In this document: piece after piece, positions 1-8,177 of the stretch
Layout of the letters: each line of letters starts with the position of its first letter
Position numbering within the stretch: the first letter of the stretch is position 1
Assembly: GCA_022072175.1 (NCBI GenBank)
Contig: JAJVIE010000013.1
Location: 154,030-218,029 of the forward strand
Reading direction: 5' to 3'
From: Candidatus Omnitrophota bacterium
GTDB lineage: Bacteria; Omnitrophota; Gorgyraeia; 2-02-FULL-51-18
Length of the DNA stretch: 64,000 nt
Translations under genes and position numbers: made by a program
The notes under the pieces: model-generated
Database searches by the model: none
Told to the model about the DNA's origin: nothing
Seen by the model: only the letters and a program-made list of their open reading frames with translations

Positions 1-170
1 ATGACCGTCCGCTCGCCCCGGACGGGACCGGAGGACGCCGTATCCGGACGGTACACGAGACTGAGGAAGATGCGGCCGATCATGGCCGAGTACTTGAACA
101 TCGAATGCACGAAGTATCCGGCGACCGTCAGGGCCGCCGCGGCCAGCGCCCAGCGCAGGGCGTTAAACAC
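1..170 (-). CDS. Partial membrane-anchored protein of unknown function, cut by the window edge
   Basis: A GTG start at 168-170 overlaps the tatC stop codon by 8 bases. The frame stays open to the window edge for 56 codons. The visible N-terminus has a hydrophobic segment at about residues 4-20 (ALRWALAAAALTVAGYF), a short basic and aromatic stretch, then a hydrophilic region ending GERTVI. It is a single-pass anchored protein or has an uncleaved signal. Translational coupling to tatC suggests co-expression, but the domain lies outside the window and I do not recognise the family. An anchored hydrolase is possible but is only a guess. Confidence 0.55.
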   Translation of the reverse strand, partial: MFNALRWALAAAALTVAGYFVHSMFKYSAMIGRIFLSLVYRPDTASSGPVRGERTV

Positions 171-906
171 GGCTCACGGCCCCTCGACGCTTGGGAGCGA
201 CCCACCTGGCGCCCTGCACGCTGATCTCGTACAGGACGATGAGCGGTATCGCCAAAAGGACCTGGCTGGCCACGTCGGGTCCTGGCGTCAAGAGAGCCGC
301 GGCGATGAACGCGACGACCACCGCGTGGCGGCGGTGCGCGGCCAGGACCCGATCGCTGAGCACTCCGGCCGAGACGGCCCCCAACAGGAACACGGGCAGG
401 TTGAAAGCGATCCCGAAGGCGATCGTCATCGTGGAGATGAACGACAGGTACTCCGAAACGGAGATCATCGGCCGCAGGAGGTCCGAACCCATCGACAGCA
501 GGAATTTCAGTGCCACGGGCATCACGATCCAGTACGAGAACGCCGCACCGGCCGTGAACAGTAGCGTCGTCATCGCCGTCAGCGGCGCGATGAGGCGTCT
601 TTCGCCTTCCTTGAGACCGGGGGCGACGAACAGCCACAGTTGTGCGAAGATCCACGGACAGGAGATGAAAAACCCGCACAAGAGCGAGGTTTTGACGCGC
701 ACGACGAAGGCGTCCTGCGGAGCGAAGAAGTAGAGCTCACCCACCGAGGCGGTGAGCGGTCCGGTCAGCCAGCGCAGAAGCCCGTCCGAGTGGACATAGC
801 AGACCCCCGCGGCCGCTCCGAGCGCGATCAACGAGAGGATCACACGGCGGCGCAGCTCTGCCAGATGTTCGGCGAACGTCATGGATGCAGGGGTCATGGG
901 TCCCAT
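163..906 (-). CDS. tatC: Sec-independent protein translocase subunit TatC
   Basis: TatC is the polytopic core of the twin-arginine translocase, which exports folded proteins and recognises the RR signal peptide. The 247-residue product fits the family length. The TatC signature near the N-terminus (MTFAEHLAELRRRVILS) is present, followed by about six transmembrane segments. The conserved FxxxF and FAPQDAF type region follows the first periplasmic loop. Two or three in-frame ATGs exist at the start; the one at 906 is the longest, and the one at the MTFAEHL position would match typical TatC length. TatA/TatB are not in view. The promoter upstream faces away from the divergent glycosyltransferase. 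Confidence 0.93.
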   Translation of the reverse strand: MGPMTPASMTFAEHLAELRRRVILSLIALGAAAGVCYVHSDGLLRWLTGPLTASVGELYFFAPQDAFVVRVKTSLLCGFFISCPWIFAQLWLFVAPGLKEGERRLIAPLTAMTTLLFTAGAAFSYWIVMPVALKFLLSMGSDLLRPMISVSEYLSFISTMTIAFGIAFNLPVFLLGAVSAGVLSDRVLAAHRRHAVVVAFIAAALLTPGPDVASQVLLAIPLIVLYEISVQGARWVAPKRRGAVSRV

Positions 907-938
907 TGGAGATCTCGCTCGAGAGAGGGTGCGCGTCC

Positions 939-967
939 ACTATAACGGCGGACCTCCGGAGCGTCAA
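939..967 (-). promoter_or_regulatory. Probable sigma70 promoter of tatC
   Basis: On the minus strand TTGACG (962-967) is separated by 17 bases from TATAGT (939-944). The predicted transcription start lies about 25 bases before the tatC ATG at 906, so this transcript has a short leader, unlike many other units in this window. Confidence 0.6.
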
Positions 968-981
968 GACACCACCGTGCG

Positions 982-990
982 TGCTAAGAT
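982..990 (+). promoter_or_regulatory. Extended -10 element of the glycosyltransferase gene, leaderless start
   Basis: TGC precedes the hexamer TAAGAT (985-990), giving an extended -10 motif. Only six bases (991-996) separate it from the GTG start at 997, and there is no Shine-Dalgarno sequence. Transcription would begin at or next to the start codon. No convincing -35 is visible at 17 bases. Confidence 0.5.
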
Positions 991-996
991 AACACC

Positions 997-2220
997 GTGG
1001 ACCCCCGAAGATCCCGAGTCTGGCTGATCGGCCCGGCCCTGCTGGCGGTGACCGCGTTCCTATATGGGACGGGTGCCGGCTTCCCCGGTCAGCCCTACTA
1101 CGATGAAGTCTACCATGTGCCTACGGCCCGCAAGGTCCTCCTGCAGGGTTATGACACGACCAACTCCCATCCTCTGTTCGGACACATGATCATGGCCGCC
1201 TGCATCCGGCTCTTCGGGGACATCCCATGGTCCTGGCGTCTGCCGTCCCTGATCTCGGCCCTCATCGCGTTGTGGGCCACCGGACTTCTGGCGTGGCTTT
1301 TCACCGGACGGATGCGTGTGGCTGTCCTGGCGGGTCTGGTGCTGGCCGTGGACGGTGTCACGCTGACGCAGGCGCGTATCGGCATGCTCAACTCCCCGAT
1401 GCTGGCTCTGCTGCTAGTGTCGATGTGCGCGGCGCTCTCTACGCGGCGTGCGGGCTCAGGACAGGATCTGCGCCTGGTCCTGGCCGGTGTGTTGTTGGGT
1501 ATGGCGATCGCCACGCGCTGGGTCGCCTTGGGGGCCTGGCCGGTCCTACTCTTACTCTGCGGATCCCGGACTCTTGTACGGGATAGACCGATCCACGCGG
1601 TCAAGATCGCCGCCTACCTCGTCTGCGCTCCCATCCTGGTGTACGCACTGGTCCATCTTCCCGTGCTGGCCGCGCAAGGAGCGGACGCAGCGCTGGCTTT
1701 TCAGAAGAACATCCTCCTCTACCACTGGACGCTCGACAAGGGCCACACGTACGGCTCGCGCTGGTGGAGCTGGCCGCTCCTCCTGCGGCCGATCTGGTAT
1801 TTTTTCGAGCGGAACGACGCCGATGTCCGCGGCATCCTCTGCGTTGGCAATCCCGCGGTATTCTGGCTCCTGCCCGCCGGCCTTGTGGGAGCTTGGGTGG
1901 CCGCGCGCAGGCGCGAGGCGTCGACACGCTCTCTCCTCCTGTTGGCCGGCATCGGACTGGCGTGCCTGTGGCTGCCGTGGGCTCTCGTAGGGCGCGTGCA
2001 GTTCTTCCACTACTATCAGACAGCTCTGCCGTTCACGGCGCTGCTATGGGCCGTCGCGTTGGACAGCTGGCTTTCAGCGGGTAAGATCACGCGCTCGGCC
2101 GCCTGGGCGGTGTTGGCGCTGTTCGTGGTGTGTTTCGTCTATTGGTATCCGCTCTGGACGGGACAGCCCCTCTCGTACGAGGCCTACCGTCAGCGGATGC
2201 TCTTGAAGAGCTGGATCTAG
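997..2220 (+). CDS. PMT/GT39-family membrane glycosyltransferase (protein mannosyltransferase-like)
   Basis: A 407-residue polytopic protein of the dolichyl-phosphate-mannose--protein mannosyltransferase type. Such enzymes transfer a sugar from a polyprenyl-phosphate donor to an acceptor on the outer face of the membrane. The first loop carries the acidic DE motif (YYDEVYHVPTA), followed by an HPLFGHM sequence that matches the HPPLGK motif of the family. A further GMLNSP motif and about nine hydrophobic segments follow. The start is GTG and the message is probably leaderless. Its stop codon overlaps that of the convergent DUF2905 gene at a shared CTAG. The true acceptor (protein, lipid or glycan) cannot be told from sequence. 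Confidence 0.8.
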   Translation: MDPRRSRVWLIGPALLAVTAFLYGTGAGFPGQPYYDEVYHVPTARKVLLQGYDTTNSHPLFGHMIMAACIRLFGDIPWSWRLPSLISALIALWATGLLAWLFTGRMRVAVLAGLVLAVDGVTLTQARIGMLNSPMLALLLVSMCAALSTRRAGSGQDLRLVLAGVLLGMAIATRWVALGAWPVLLLLCGSRTLVRDRPIHAVKIAAYLVCAPILVYALVHLPVLAAQGADAALAFQKNILLYHWTLDKGHTYGSRWWSWPLLLRPIWYFFERNDADVRGILCVGNPAVFWLLPAGLVGAWVAARRREASTRSLLLLAGIGLACLWLPWALVGRVQFFHYYQTALPFTALLWAVALDSWLSAGKITRSAAWAVLALFVVCFVYWYPLWTGQPLSYEAYRQRMLLKSWI

Positions 2221-2444
2221 GGTCTGCGGAAGATGTAGAGGACCAACGAGAGCACGGTACTGATCACAAGACACGTCGCCAGCGGGAAATGAAAAGATAA
2301 GTTCTCCCGCTTGATCGAGATATCCCCGGGGAGCTTGCCCAGCCACGGCACGCTCGGAGCCAACCACACGACCAGCCCGGTCAACGCGATCACCACACCC
2401 ATCACCACCAAGAGCTTACCCAACTCGGGATGCATGGAGGTCAT
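2217..2444 (-). CDS. DUF2905 small membrane protein
   Basis: A 75-residue protein with two transmembrane helices and the typical DUF2905 pattern: an N-terminal hydrophobic helix, the turn WLGKLPGDISIKRENLSFHFP, then a second helix and a short basic tail (FRRP). The family is widespread and its function is unknown. The gene converges on the glycosyltransferase with stop codons interlocked in CTAG. It lies 66 bases downstream of the SPFH gene's stop position when read on the opposite order of the strand, and is not clearly in one operon with it. Confidence 0.85.
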   Translation of the reverse strand: MTSMHPELGKLLVVMGVVIALTGLVVWLAPSVPWLGKLPGDISIKRENLSFHFPLATCLVISTVLSLVLYIFRRP

Positions 2445-2510
2445 TTTATCACGAGTCCGGGGTCCGGGCCTCAGGGCCAGGACCTCATGAAAGACGAGCG
2501 GATAAGAGGA

Positions 2511-3794
2511 TCAGGAGACTGAGGGCGCCGCTGTCTTCTTGGCCGCCTCGATCACCGCCTTGGGATCGATGCCGGACTCCTTCAGGAATTGCTCAAGATT
2601 AGCGCCGCCCTGCGCATCCAGATTGAGCCCGAAAAAGCTCTGAGCGTTTTGGCCGCTCATGATCCAGCGGATGTCCGCTTCTTTGGCGATCGCCGATAGA
2701 GCGCGGAACTTCTCGATCAGCACGTCCCGCTGGATATCCAACTGCTTCACGCTCAGCGCGGTCTCGTTGAACTGCTTGAGAGCTTCAGCCAGCTTAAGCG
2801 TACCGGCGGCATCGGCCTCCTTCTTTATACGGATGACGTCCGCCTCGGCTTGTCCGACCGCCTTGACATGATTGGCCTGTCCGTCCGCCTCGAGCGTCAT
2901 CTTAGCTTTTTCGGCCTCGGCTAGACGCTCGATCTTCTGCCGCTCGATCTCCGCCTTACCGACCTCGAGGCGGCTGAGCGCCTCGATCTCTTTCAAGTTG
3001 GCTTCGGCCTTCATGGCCGAGATCTGCTGGTTCATCTGCTGCTCGGCGATACCTACCGCTTGGTCCTTTTCGATCTGACGCTTGCGGTAGACCTCTTCGT
3101 TCTGCGCCTTGGCGATCTCCGCCTCACGGGTCGTCTCCGACACCTTGATCTCAGCGTCTCGCCGGATCTCGGCGGCGACCTTACGCTCGATATCGGAGAT
3201 GATCGTGCTGTGCTCAGTATCCTTGATGTGCTTGAGCTCCAAGTTGACGAGCTCTATGCCCCATTTCGGAAAAACGCTCGCCACCTCTTTGGTGATCGCA
3301 TCGGATAGCAGGTGGCGGTTCATGTAGATATCGAGGATCGTTTGCTTCGTGACGACGGTACGTCCGATGCTTTCCATGATCGAACGGAAGTCGTCCGAAA
3401 GTCGCACGAAGTCGAAACCCATTTCCTTCTCGACGGATGACAGCACCAGGCGCTCGACGGCGAGGTTCAGGTCCTTGATGTTCACAAAACAGACCAGGTC
3501 GCATTGGAACTTGGCCATGTTCTTGTCGTTGAGCTTGATGTCACCGACCGGGATCGTGAGATTGTGGAGCGGCAGGCGGTTGAGTTTGGTGATGAACGGA
3601 ATGAACCAATAGGACGTCTTGCCGCTGCGGATGGAGAAGATATCCTTCCTGTTCTTCAGCACCCGGATATGTGCCTCGTTGGGAGGGACGATCCTGAAGA
3701 GACCCACCATACCGCCCAGGATATGTCGCAAAAAATACACTGCGCAGACAACAGCGCCGGCCTCGAACAGGTGTAGCATCGACAATGATCTCAT
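2511..3794 (-). CDS. SPFH/flotillin-like band-7 membrane scaffold protein
   Basis: The 427-residue product has one N-terminal membrane segment (about residues 5-35). A band-7/SPFH domain follows (about 35-210, with VPPNEAHIRVLKNRK near its start). Then comes a long charged helical region rich in Glu, Ala and Lys (about 210-370), as in flotillins. A unique C-terminus follows. Flotillin-like proteins oligomerise at the membrane and organise microdomains. The start at 3794 is supported by GGAGGAG nine bases upstream. No NfeD-type partner is adjacent, although one often accompanies this family. The specific role here is unknown. Confidence 0.85.
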   Translation of the reverse strand: MRSLSMLHLFEAGAVVCAVYFLRHILGGMVGLFRIVPPNEAHIRVLKNRKDIFSIRSGKTSYWFIPFITKLNRLPLHNLTIPVGDIKLNDKNMAKFQCDLVCFVNIKDLNLAVERLVLSSVEKEMGFDFVRLSDDFRSIMESIGRTVVTKQTILDIYMNRHLLSDAITKEVASVFPKWGIELVNLELKHIKDTEHSTIISDIERKVAAEIRRDAEIKVSETTREAEIAKAQNEEVYRKRQIEKDQAVGIAEQQMNQQISAMKAEANLKEIEALSRLEVGKAEIERQKIERLAEAEKAKMTLEADGQANHVKAVGQAEADVIRIKKEADAAGTLKLAEALKQFNETALSVKQLDIQRDVLIEKFRALSAIAKEADIRWIMSGQNAQSFFGLNLDAQGGANLEQFLKESGIDPKAVIEAAKKTAAPSVS

Positions 3795-3860
3795 TTCAAC
3801 ACTCCTCCGGTTATCCCCTCAGCTCCCACACGCGATACAGATATGTATACAATACTTCAC

Positions 3861-4796
3861 TCACTCCCCCTGCCACCAGTCGGGCTTGGTGTCGTTGGAG
3901 TAGCCAAGCCAGTTGGGGACGGATCGAGTGACGTGGATCTCCCTTCTCGGATCGTCATAAGGCATGAGGACGATGATCGAGCCGCCGTGGCCGATGTTCT
4001 TGGCGAGGTAGAAATACTTCCCATCCTTGGAGAGCTTGATGCCATCCCACGCGGGAAAGTCCATGTCGTGCAGTTTCCGGATCTGTTTGGTCTCGATGTT
4101 CATGATGAGCAGGGCCCCATGCAAATCAGTGATCGGTCTGCCATCCACGCCGAGATAGGCATCGAAAACGATGTGCTTACTGTCGGGCAGCCACATCCCG
4201 CTGACGGCAAGGTAAGGGTAGATCTTCTCTACGTGCAGACTCTCGATATCCAGAAGGTACAGTCCGTCCACGACTTGGCGCCGCTTCGGGTCGCTTCCTC
4301 CGCTACTGGTGAATAAGATCCGTCTGCCATCCGGAGAGATCGTGTGATACGTCAGGCTACAGCCCGCTTGTACCTCATGCAGAGTTCTGATCTGGGCTGT
4401 TGCGATGTCGATCATCACTAAGGCTGGCCCCAGCTCATCATAGCCTCGATAATTGACCACTACTATGCTCTGGCCATCCGGAGTCCACAACGGACGACCC
4501 GGCTTGCCTCCTATGGATATTTTTTTTTGGATAGCACCTTTGTTGTCAGATATGACGAGCTCTCTAGTATCCAGGGTGTAGGCCGCGATTTTATTGCCAT
4601 CGGGAGATAGGGCCGGGCTGATGAGGTCTCCCAGATACGTTATTTGTTTATCTTGGAGCATGAACGTCCCGAACTGATGGTCCTCCTTGCGATCGGATTG
4701 AAAAACCATCTTGCCCGGTAGGCTGAACTCCTCGGAAGAGGCACACCCGGTCATGCAGACCGCAAGAGCGATCACCCAAGCGAAGCGGTAGCTCAT
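3861..4796 (-). CDS. Lipoprotein with TolB/PD40-like beta-propeller repeats
   Basis: A 311-residue exported protein. The N-terminus (MSYRFAWVIALAVCMTGC) is a lipoprotein signal with a near-consensus lipobox ending at Cys18. The body contains several repeated strands with the PD40 signature SPDG or TPDG (for example ALSPDGNKIAAY, WTPDGQSIVVV, ISPDGRRILFT, LSKDGKYFYLA), so it should fold as a beta-propeller. These proteins usually act as periplasmic or surface interaction platforms. It overlaps the preceding 949-residue gene by ATGA, which implies translational coupling and a shared task. Its GC content is lower than in the surrounding housekeeping genes. Confidence 0.75.
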   Translation of the reverse strand: MSYRFAWVIALAVCMTGCASSEEFSLPGKMVFQSDRKEDHQFGTFMLQDKQITYLGDLISPALSPDGNKIAAYTLDTRELVISDNKGAIQKKISIGGKPGRPLWTPDGQSIVVVNYRGYDELGPALVMIDIATAQIRTLHEVQAGCSLTYHTISPDGRRILFTSSGGSDPKRRQVVDGLYLLDIESLHVEKIYPYLAVSGMWLPDSKHIVFDAYLGVDGRPITDLHGALLIMNIETKQIRKLHDMDFPAWDGIKLSKDGKYFYLAKNIGHGGSIIVLMPYDDPRREIHVTRSVPNWLGYSNDTKPDWWQGE

Positions 4797-7642
4797 GACA
4801 TGTAGGGCTGATAGATCGCGTCGAAGGCCTGCAGGCCGAAGTGGATCGGGAGTGCGGTATGCCCATAGTCAGCCGGAAGGGCCTGTAGTGCTGCGGTGTG
4901 CGCCCCACTCACGGTGATCTTCCGAGCCATCGCGGGGATGGAGCGCAGGAAGACATGAAAGACCTCATCCAACACACTTGGGGTGAAGACCTTGTTGAAG
5001 CTCTCCACGGTCTTACGTGCGGCTTGGTCGGCGATCATAAGAAGCTGTGTGTTCATCTCCTGCACCTTGCTGACCAGGAAGTCCTGGATCATCTTCATCT
5101 GACCGATCGGTAGAGCGGTCGCTCCTTGACCAGCATAGAGGCCGCTGATGAGTTTGCCAAGTAGATATGTCGCGTTCCCGTCCTTGGACCGCTCGGCCTC
5201 CTTCTCGTTCTTCGGAAGGAGCATCTTAAGCTCGTTGACGGTAAATCCACCCTCCTTGCCGACCGTCGCGAACCTCATGGCGACCCACCTCTTGCCATCG
5301 GAGTCCGTGTCGATGGACACTTGGGTCTTAAAATCTATGTCCGCCTGGATGCTCCGCATATAGGCTCCGGCCTTGGCGCTGGCCTTGGCGGCCAGATCCT
5401 GCAGTGTACCCGCGAGTGACCCGAAGACACCTAGCTCCGGTATGTTGAAGTGGGTGCTCTGGAGGAGCTTGATATCTCGCCCATAGGAGCCCTCTAGACG
5501 TGTCACGATCTTATTATCTTCGGTACTCGCTCTAGGGCTGAAGTTGATCACTCCACGGTTGTACTTCCCCGCACCTGCCAGATCGGGCTCGGAGTAGTAA
5601 TCTCCGGCCTGACTGCGGGTCTTACCGATAACACCTCCTCTGGGATCAAGGATATTCATTGATACATCGATCAGGGAGAGCTGACCTCGGAGCCCGGTGC
5701 CCGTCAGCTGACGTTGGATAAAATCTTTCAATGCCTGGAAGTCATCATCTATGTAGGCGCTAGACTGTTTTTCGGAGTCCTTTGCTAGTCTTTCGATCGT
5801 CCTCTTGGCCTCCACATCGGCTGTTTCAGAGGCGCCGGAGATCGATGTCGGGGCCCCATACAAAGACGCATCGCCCAGGTAGACTTCCTCGGTCAGACCC
5901 CCGCGCATGGTGATCACAAAGCCCTTATCGGGGTCATCGGTCAGGTTGTTGGTGATGATGCCCTCGGCCACCACTCCTGTCTTGGGGTCGTATCGGACAG
6001 CGTCCATGAACTGCGACTTGAGGATATAGGCGACCTGGAGTCTGTCGAGGTCCTCGATCTTGACCCAGGCGAGCTTGCTGTTGTCGTAGTACTCGGTGAG
6101 GCGTATGCGTCCCTGGAGTCCGAGGGGCGCTTGGTTGACCTCCAGCGTCTGACTGTCAGGGGTGGTCACCTCCATCACAAGCTCGCCTGTGTTCTTGTTG
6201 ACGAACTGCCAGACCGTATCCGCCCCCCGCTCCACGACCTTGCGGACCGTAAGATCAGGGTAGCTCTTGGAGAGGCCCGCATAGTGCGCCTGGTTGTCGT
6301 CGGTCTGCCTGTAGGCGCTGGACCCATCGGCGTTCTTGATCTTCTTGGTCCAGGGCCGGATGTGCTTGAGAGCGCCTTTGACCACATCCGAGAGGGCTCT
6401 GCCCAGACTGAAGTCGAGCTTGGGTCCTGCGGCAGGACTCACCGTGACGCTATTGCCCTGACGGTCGCGGTAGTCGGCCGATCCACCCAAGACGTCCACC
6501 CGGGCCGTGCCACCCCCGCGGGAAGACTCGTAGTGCACGCCCTCCGCCTTGATCTTGCCCGGCATCGCGGCGATGCGGTCGGCCAGAGCGGAGAGCATCG
6601 AGCCGTAACGGCTCATCTCCTGCTGATACTCATAAGAGTTCCGATCGATGTCGTAACGCTTGCGAGCGTCCGCATACACGCTGAGCGCTTCACGGCCCAT
6701 CAGGACGAGCGCGCTTACACCCGGGTCGGACCCGGAGAGGTTGGTGTAGCTTGAGTACAGATCGAGCAGGGGCGTGAAGTTCAGCTCCTGCACGGCCGCC
6801 GAGACAGCTGAGCTGATCCGGTCGTCGTTGTTGAGCATCTGGGCGGCTTTCCAGCCGACGTAGGCGGAGTAGGTCATCGATCCGCCGTACCCGTAGAGAG
6901 TTTTTTCCTTGTCGTAGTCGGCCAGGGTCTTCGGAGCGTTGGCTACATAAGTGTACGCAGCCAGTATCGCCACCTCCCGCAGTAGGGGGTCGAAGAAGCT
7001 GGTCGGCTGTAGACCCCCCGCTATCGCCGCGTCGGCCACGGCCCGGATCATGGAGGCCGAAAGAGGCGCTTCCTTGATCAGGTTCCTTGCGGAGGCCAAT
7101 GCCCGGGACGGATCGGGCCCAAGCTCCGCTTCGTTGCGGACCTTTTGGATCGCCTGCATCGCGGCGCTATAGAAGATCGAACCCGCTACGGTATGGACCA
7201 TCTTAGAGACAGGATGCGCCGGATCCAGGATGGTAAAGGGGGACTTAAGGATCCCCTGCCCATAACTGCCGCTGATCTCATCCGGCTCAGGGACCTCCAC
7301 GGGCGGCAGGTCCCTGACGTCGTCGTAGTCGGCGTAGGGTATGTCCGGCCCGCTCTCGGTCCGAGCCGGATCCGGGGGCTTCACAGCCAAGGTTGGGGGC
7401 TTGGTGGATCCGTTACGCGCGATCAGCCCGGAGAGAGCGCTCTTCTGCTCGAGCAGGGCCAGCTTCGAGCCCTCCAGGTGCTGCAGGTCCCTCGTCCGCC
7501 GCCTGCCCTGTTCCTCCTCTTCAATGGAGTCGAAGAACGACTTCTGTGCCCTTAAGAGCTTCCGGGGGTCTGCGGCATACACAGGGCCGGTGCTTGAGAG
7601 GCAAGTGGCCAGGACCAAGATCGACGAAAGCAGCCGCTTCAT
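4793..7642 (-). CDS. Large secreted protein of unknown function (949 residues)
   Basis: I do not recognise this family. The start at 7642 (ATG, MKRLLSSIL) gives a clean signal peptide cleaved near VYAAD. A TTG six codons upstream was rejected because it overlaps the promoter -10 box. After the signal comes a charged helical stretch (residues about 20-70), a proline-rich acidic linker (about 80-125), an alanine-rich helical domain (about 140-400), and a mixed domain with short YDRQGN and YDPKTG-like elements (about 400-600). A C-terminal helical part ends near YQPYMS. The gene ends in an ATGA overlap with the PD40 lipoprotein, so the two probably form one envelope-associated unit. No catalytic motif or transmembrane helix beyond the signal is evident. 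GC is somewhat lower than in the neighbours. Confidence 0.7.
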   Translation of the reverse strand: MKRLLSSILVLATCLSSTGPVYAADPRKLLRAQKSFFDSIEEEEQGRRRTRDLQHLEGSKLALLEQKSALSGLIARNGSTKPPTLAVKPPDPARTESGPDIPYADYDDVRDLPPVEVPEPDEISGSYGQGILKSPFTILDPAHPVSKMVHTVAGSIFYSAAMQAIQKVRNEAELGPDPSRALASARNLIKEAPLSASMIRAVADAAIAGGLQPTSFFDPLLREVAILAAYTYVANAPKTLADYDKEKTLYGYGGSMTYSAYVGWKAAQMLNNDDRISSAVSAAVQELNFTPLLDLYSSYTNLSGSDPGVSALVLMGREALSVYADARKRYDIDRNSYEYQQEMSRYGSMLSALADRIAAMPGKIKAEGVHYESSRGGGTARVDVLGGSADYRDRQGNSVTVSPAAGPKLDFSLGRALSDVVKGALKHIRPWTKKIKNADGSSAYRQTDDNQAHYAGLSKSYPDLTVRKVVERGADTVWQFVNKNTGELVMEVTTPDSQTLEVNQAPLGLQGRIRLTEYYDNSKLAWVKIEDLDRLQVAYILKSQFMDAVRYDPKTGVVAEGIITNNLTDDPDKGFVITMRGGLTEEVYLGDASLYGAPTSISGASETADVEAKRTIERLAKDSEKQSSAYIDDDFQALKDFIQRQLTGTGLRGQLSLIDVSMNILDPRGGVIGKTRSQAGDYYSEPDLAGAGKYNRGVINFSPRASTEDNKIVTRLEGSYGRDIKLLQSTHFNIPELGVFGSLAGTLQDLAAKASAKAGAYMRSIQADIDFKTQVSIDTDSDGKRWVAMRFATVGKEGGFTVNELKMLLPKNEKEAERSKDGNATYLLGKLISGLYAGQGATALPIGQMKMIQDFLVSKVQEMNTQLLMIADQAARKTVESFNKVFTPSVLDEVFHVFLRSIPAMARKITVSGAHTAALQALPADYGHTALPIHFGLQAFDAIYQPYMS

Positions 7643-7649
7643 GCATACG

Positions 7650-7679
7650 ATAATAACCAAGATTTGAATTTAATTCAAA
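7650..7679 (-). promoter_or_regulatory. Leaderless promoter of the 949-residue secreted protein, with overlapping palindrome
   Basis: On the minus strand TTGAAT (7673-7678) lies 17 bases before TATTAT (7650-7655), and only seven bases separate the -10 from the ATG at 7642. The -35 box is embedded in a perfect 8+1+8 palindrome (TTTGAATT-T-AATTCAAA, 7663-7679). That position suits an operator blocking RNA polymerase. The surrounding 90 bases are strongly AT-rich. Confidence 0.6.
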
Positions 7680-7828
7680 ATAATTATGATATAAATATAA
7701 AATCAGAAATTGACAGATTTACGCTGCTTTGAGTCCTAAGGTCTTTGTAGAAGCTTTTGCGAACTCCTACAGCTAGTTGACGCTCACGCGCTCGGCCTCC
7801 GGGAGACCGTGGCCGAAAGCTCATCGAC

Positions 7829-7901
7829 CGGACGTAGTCCCTCGAGGACGCGTTGAGCTCGAAAGACACTGCATCAACACGTCCCCTCTGGACTACGTCC
7901 G
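7829..7901. repeat. 12-bp perfect inverted repeat
   Basis: CGGACGTAGTCC at 7829-7840 returns as its reverse complement GGACTACGTCCG at 7890-7901, leaving a 49-base loop. It could fold in RNA from either strand. No gene is associated with it. Confidence 0.6.
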
Positions 7902-7924
7902 TGGATCCAGCTGCTCCCTTACGA

Positions 7925-8058
7925 GTGGCGGGTCCTATCTTCTTGGGGCTGTTCGGCGACAGGATATCGAGACATTGCTCTGCAGAAGCTTATCGATACC
8001 ACTGCTACCCCCGAACGGGTGGCGGGTCCTATCTTCTTGGGGCTGTTCCGCGACAGGA
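7925..8058. repeat. Two 40-bp direct repeats 94 bp apart
   Basis: The 40-base stretch beginning GTGGCGGGTCC and ending GACAGGA occurs at 7925-7964 and again at 8019-8058 with a single difference (TTCGGCGAC against TTCCGCGAC). The spacer between them is unrelated. This looks like a tandem remnant of a dispersed intergenic repeat. Confidence 0.8.
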
Positions 8059-8116
8059 CCCGTGAGGGGGATAGAGAAGGGTCGCCGCGGTCGACGACGG
8101 GACCCGTGAGGGGGAT
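8056..8116. repeat. Short direct repeat overlapping the 40-bp repeat
   Basis: GGACCCGTGAGGGGGAT occurs at 8056-8072, where it overlaps the end of the second 40-bp repeat, and again at 8100-8116. It is probably part of the same intergenic repeat family. Confidence 0.65.
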
Positions 8117-8142
8117 GCCGGAGAGTCCGACGAAGGACGGCT

Positions 8143-8171
8143 TTGACAGCCTACGGGGCATTTGTTAGGAT
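8143..8171 (+). promoter_or_regulatory. Consensus leaderless promoter of the coiled-coil gene
   Basis: TTGACA (8143-8148), a 17-base spacer and TAGGAT (8166-8171) form a strong sigma70-type promoter. Six bases later comes the ATG at 8178, so the predicted mRNA has essentially no leader and no ribosome binding site. Confidence 0.75.
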
Positions 8172-8177
8172 TCTCGC

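Larger units (their letters stand above)
7680..8142. other. Gene-free region carrying short repeats
   Basis: No convincing coding sequence lies between the secreted-protein gene and the coiled-coil gene at 8178. The first 60 bases are AT-rich and belong to the divergent promoter area. The rest is GC-rich and holds an inverted repeat and two direct-repeat families, listed separately. Short open frames here have no start signals and consist of the repeats. Confidence 0.6.

Noticed and set aside
7643-7660. Upstream TTG start for the 949-residue secreted protein
   Set aside because: It lies upstream of the predicted transcription start and overlaps the -10 box; the ATG at 7642 gives a cleaner signal peptide.
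7919-8161. Small proteins encoded in the repeat region
   Set aside because: The frames consist mainly of the repeat units, have no ribosome binding sites, and overlap in several frames.
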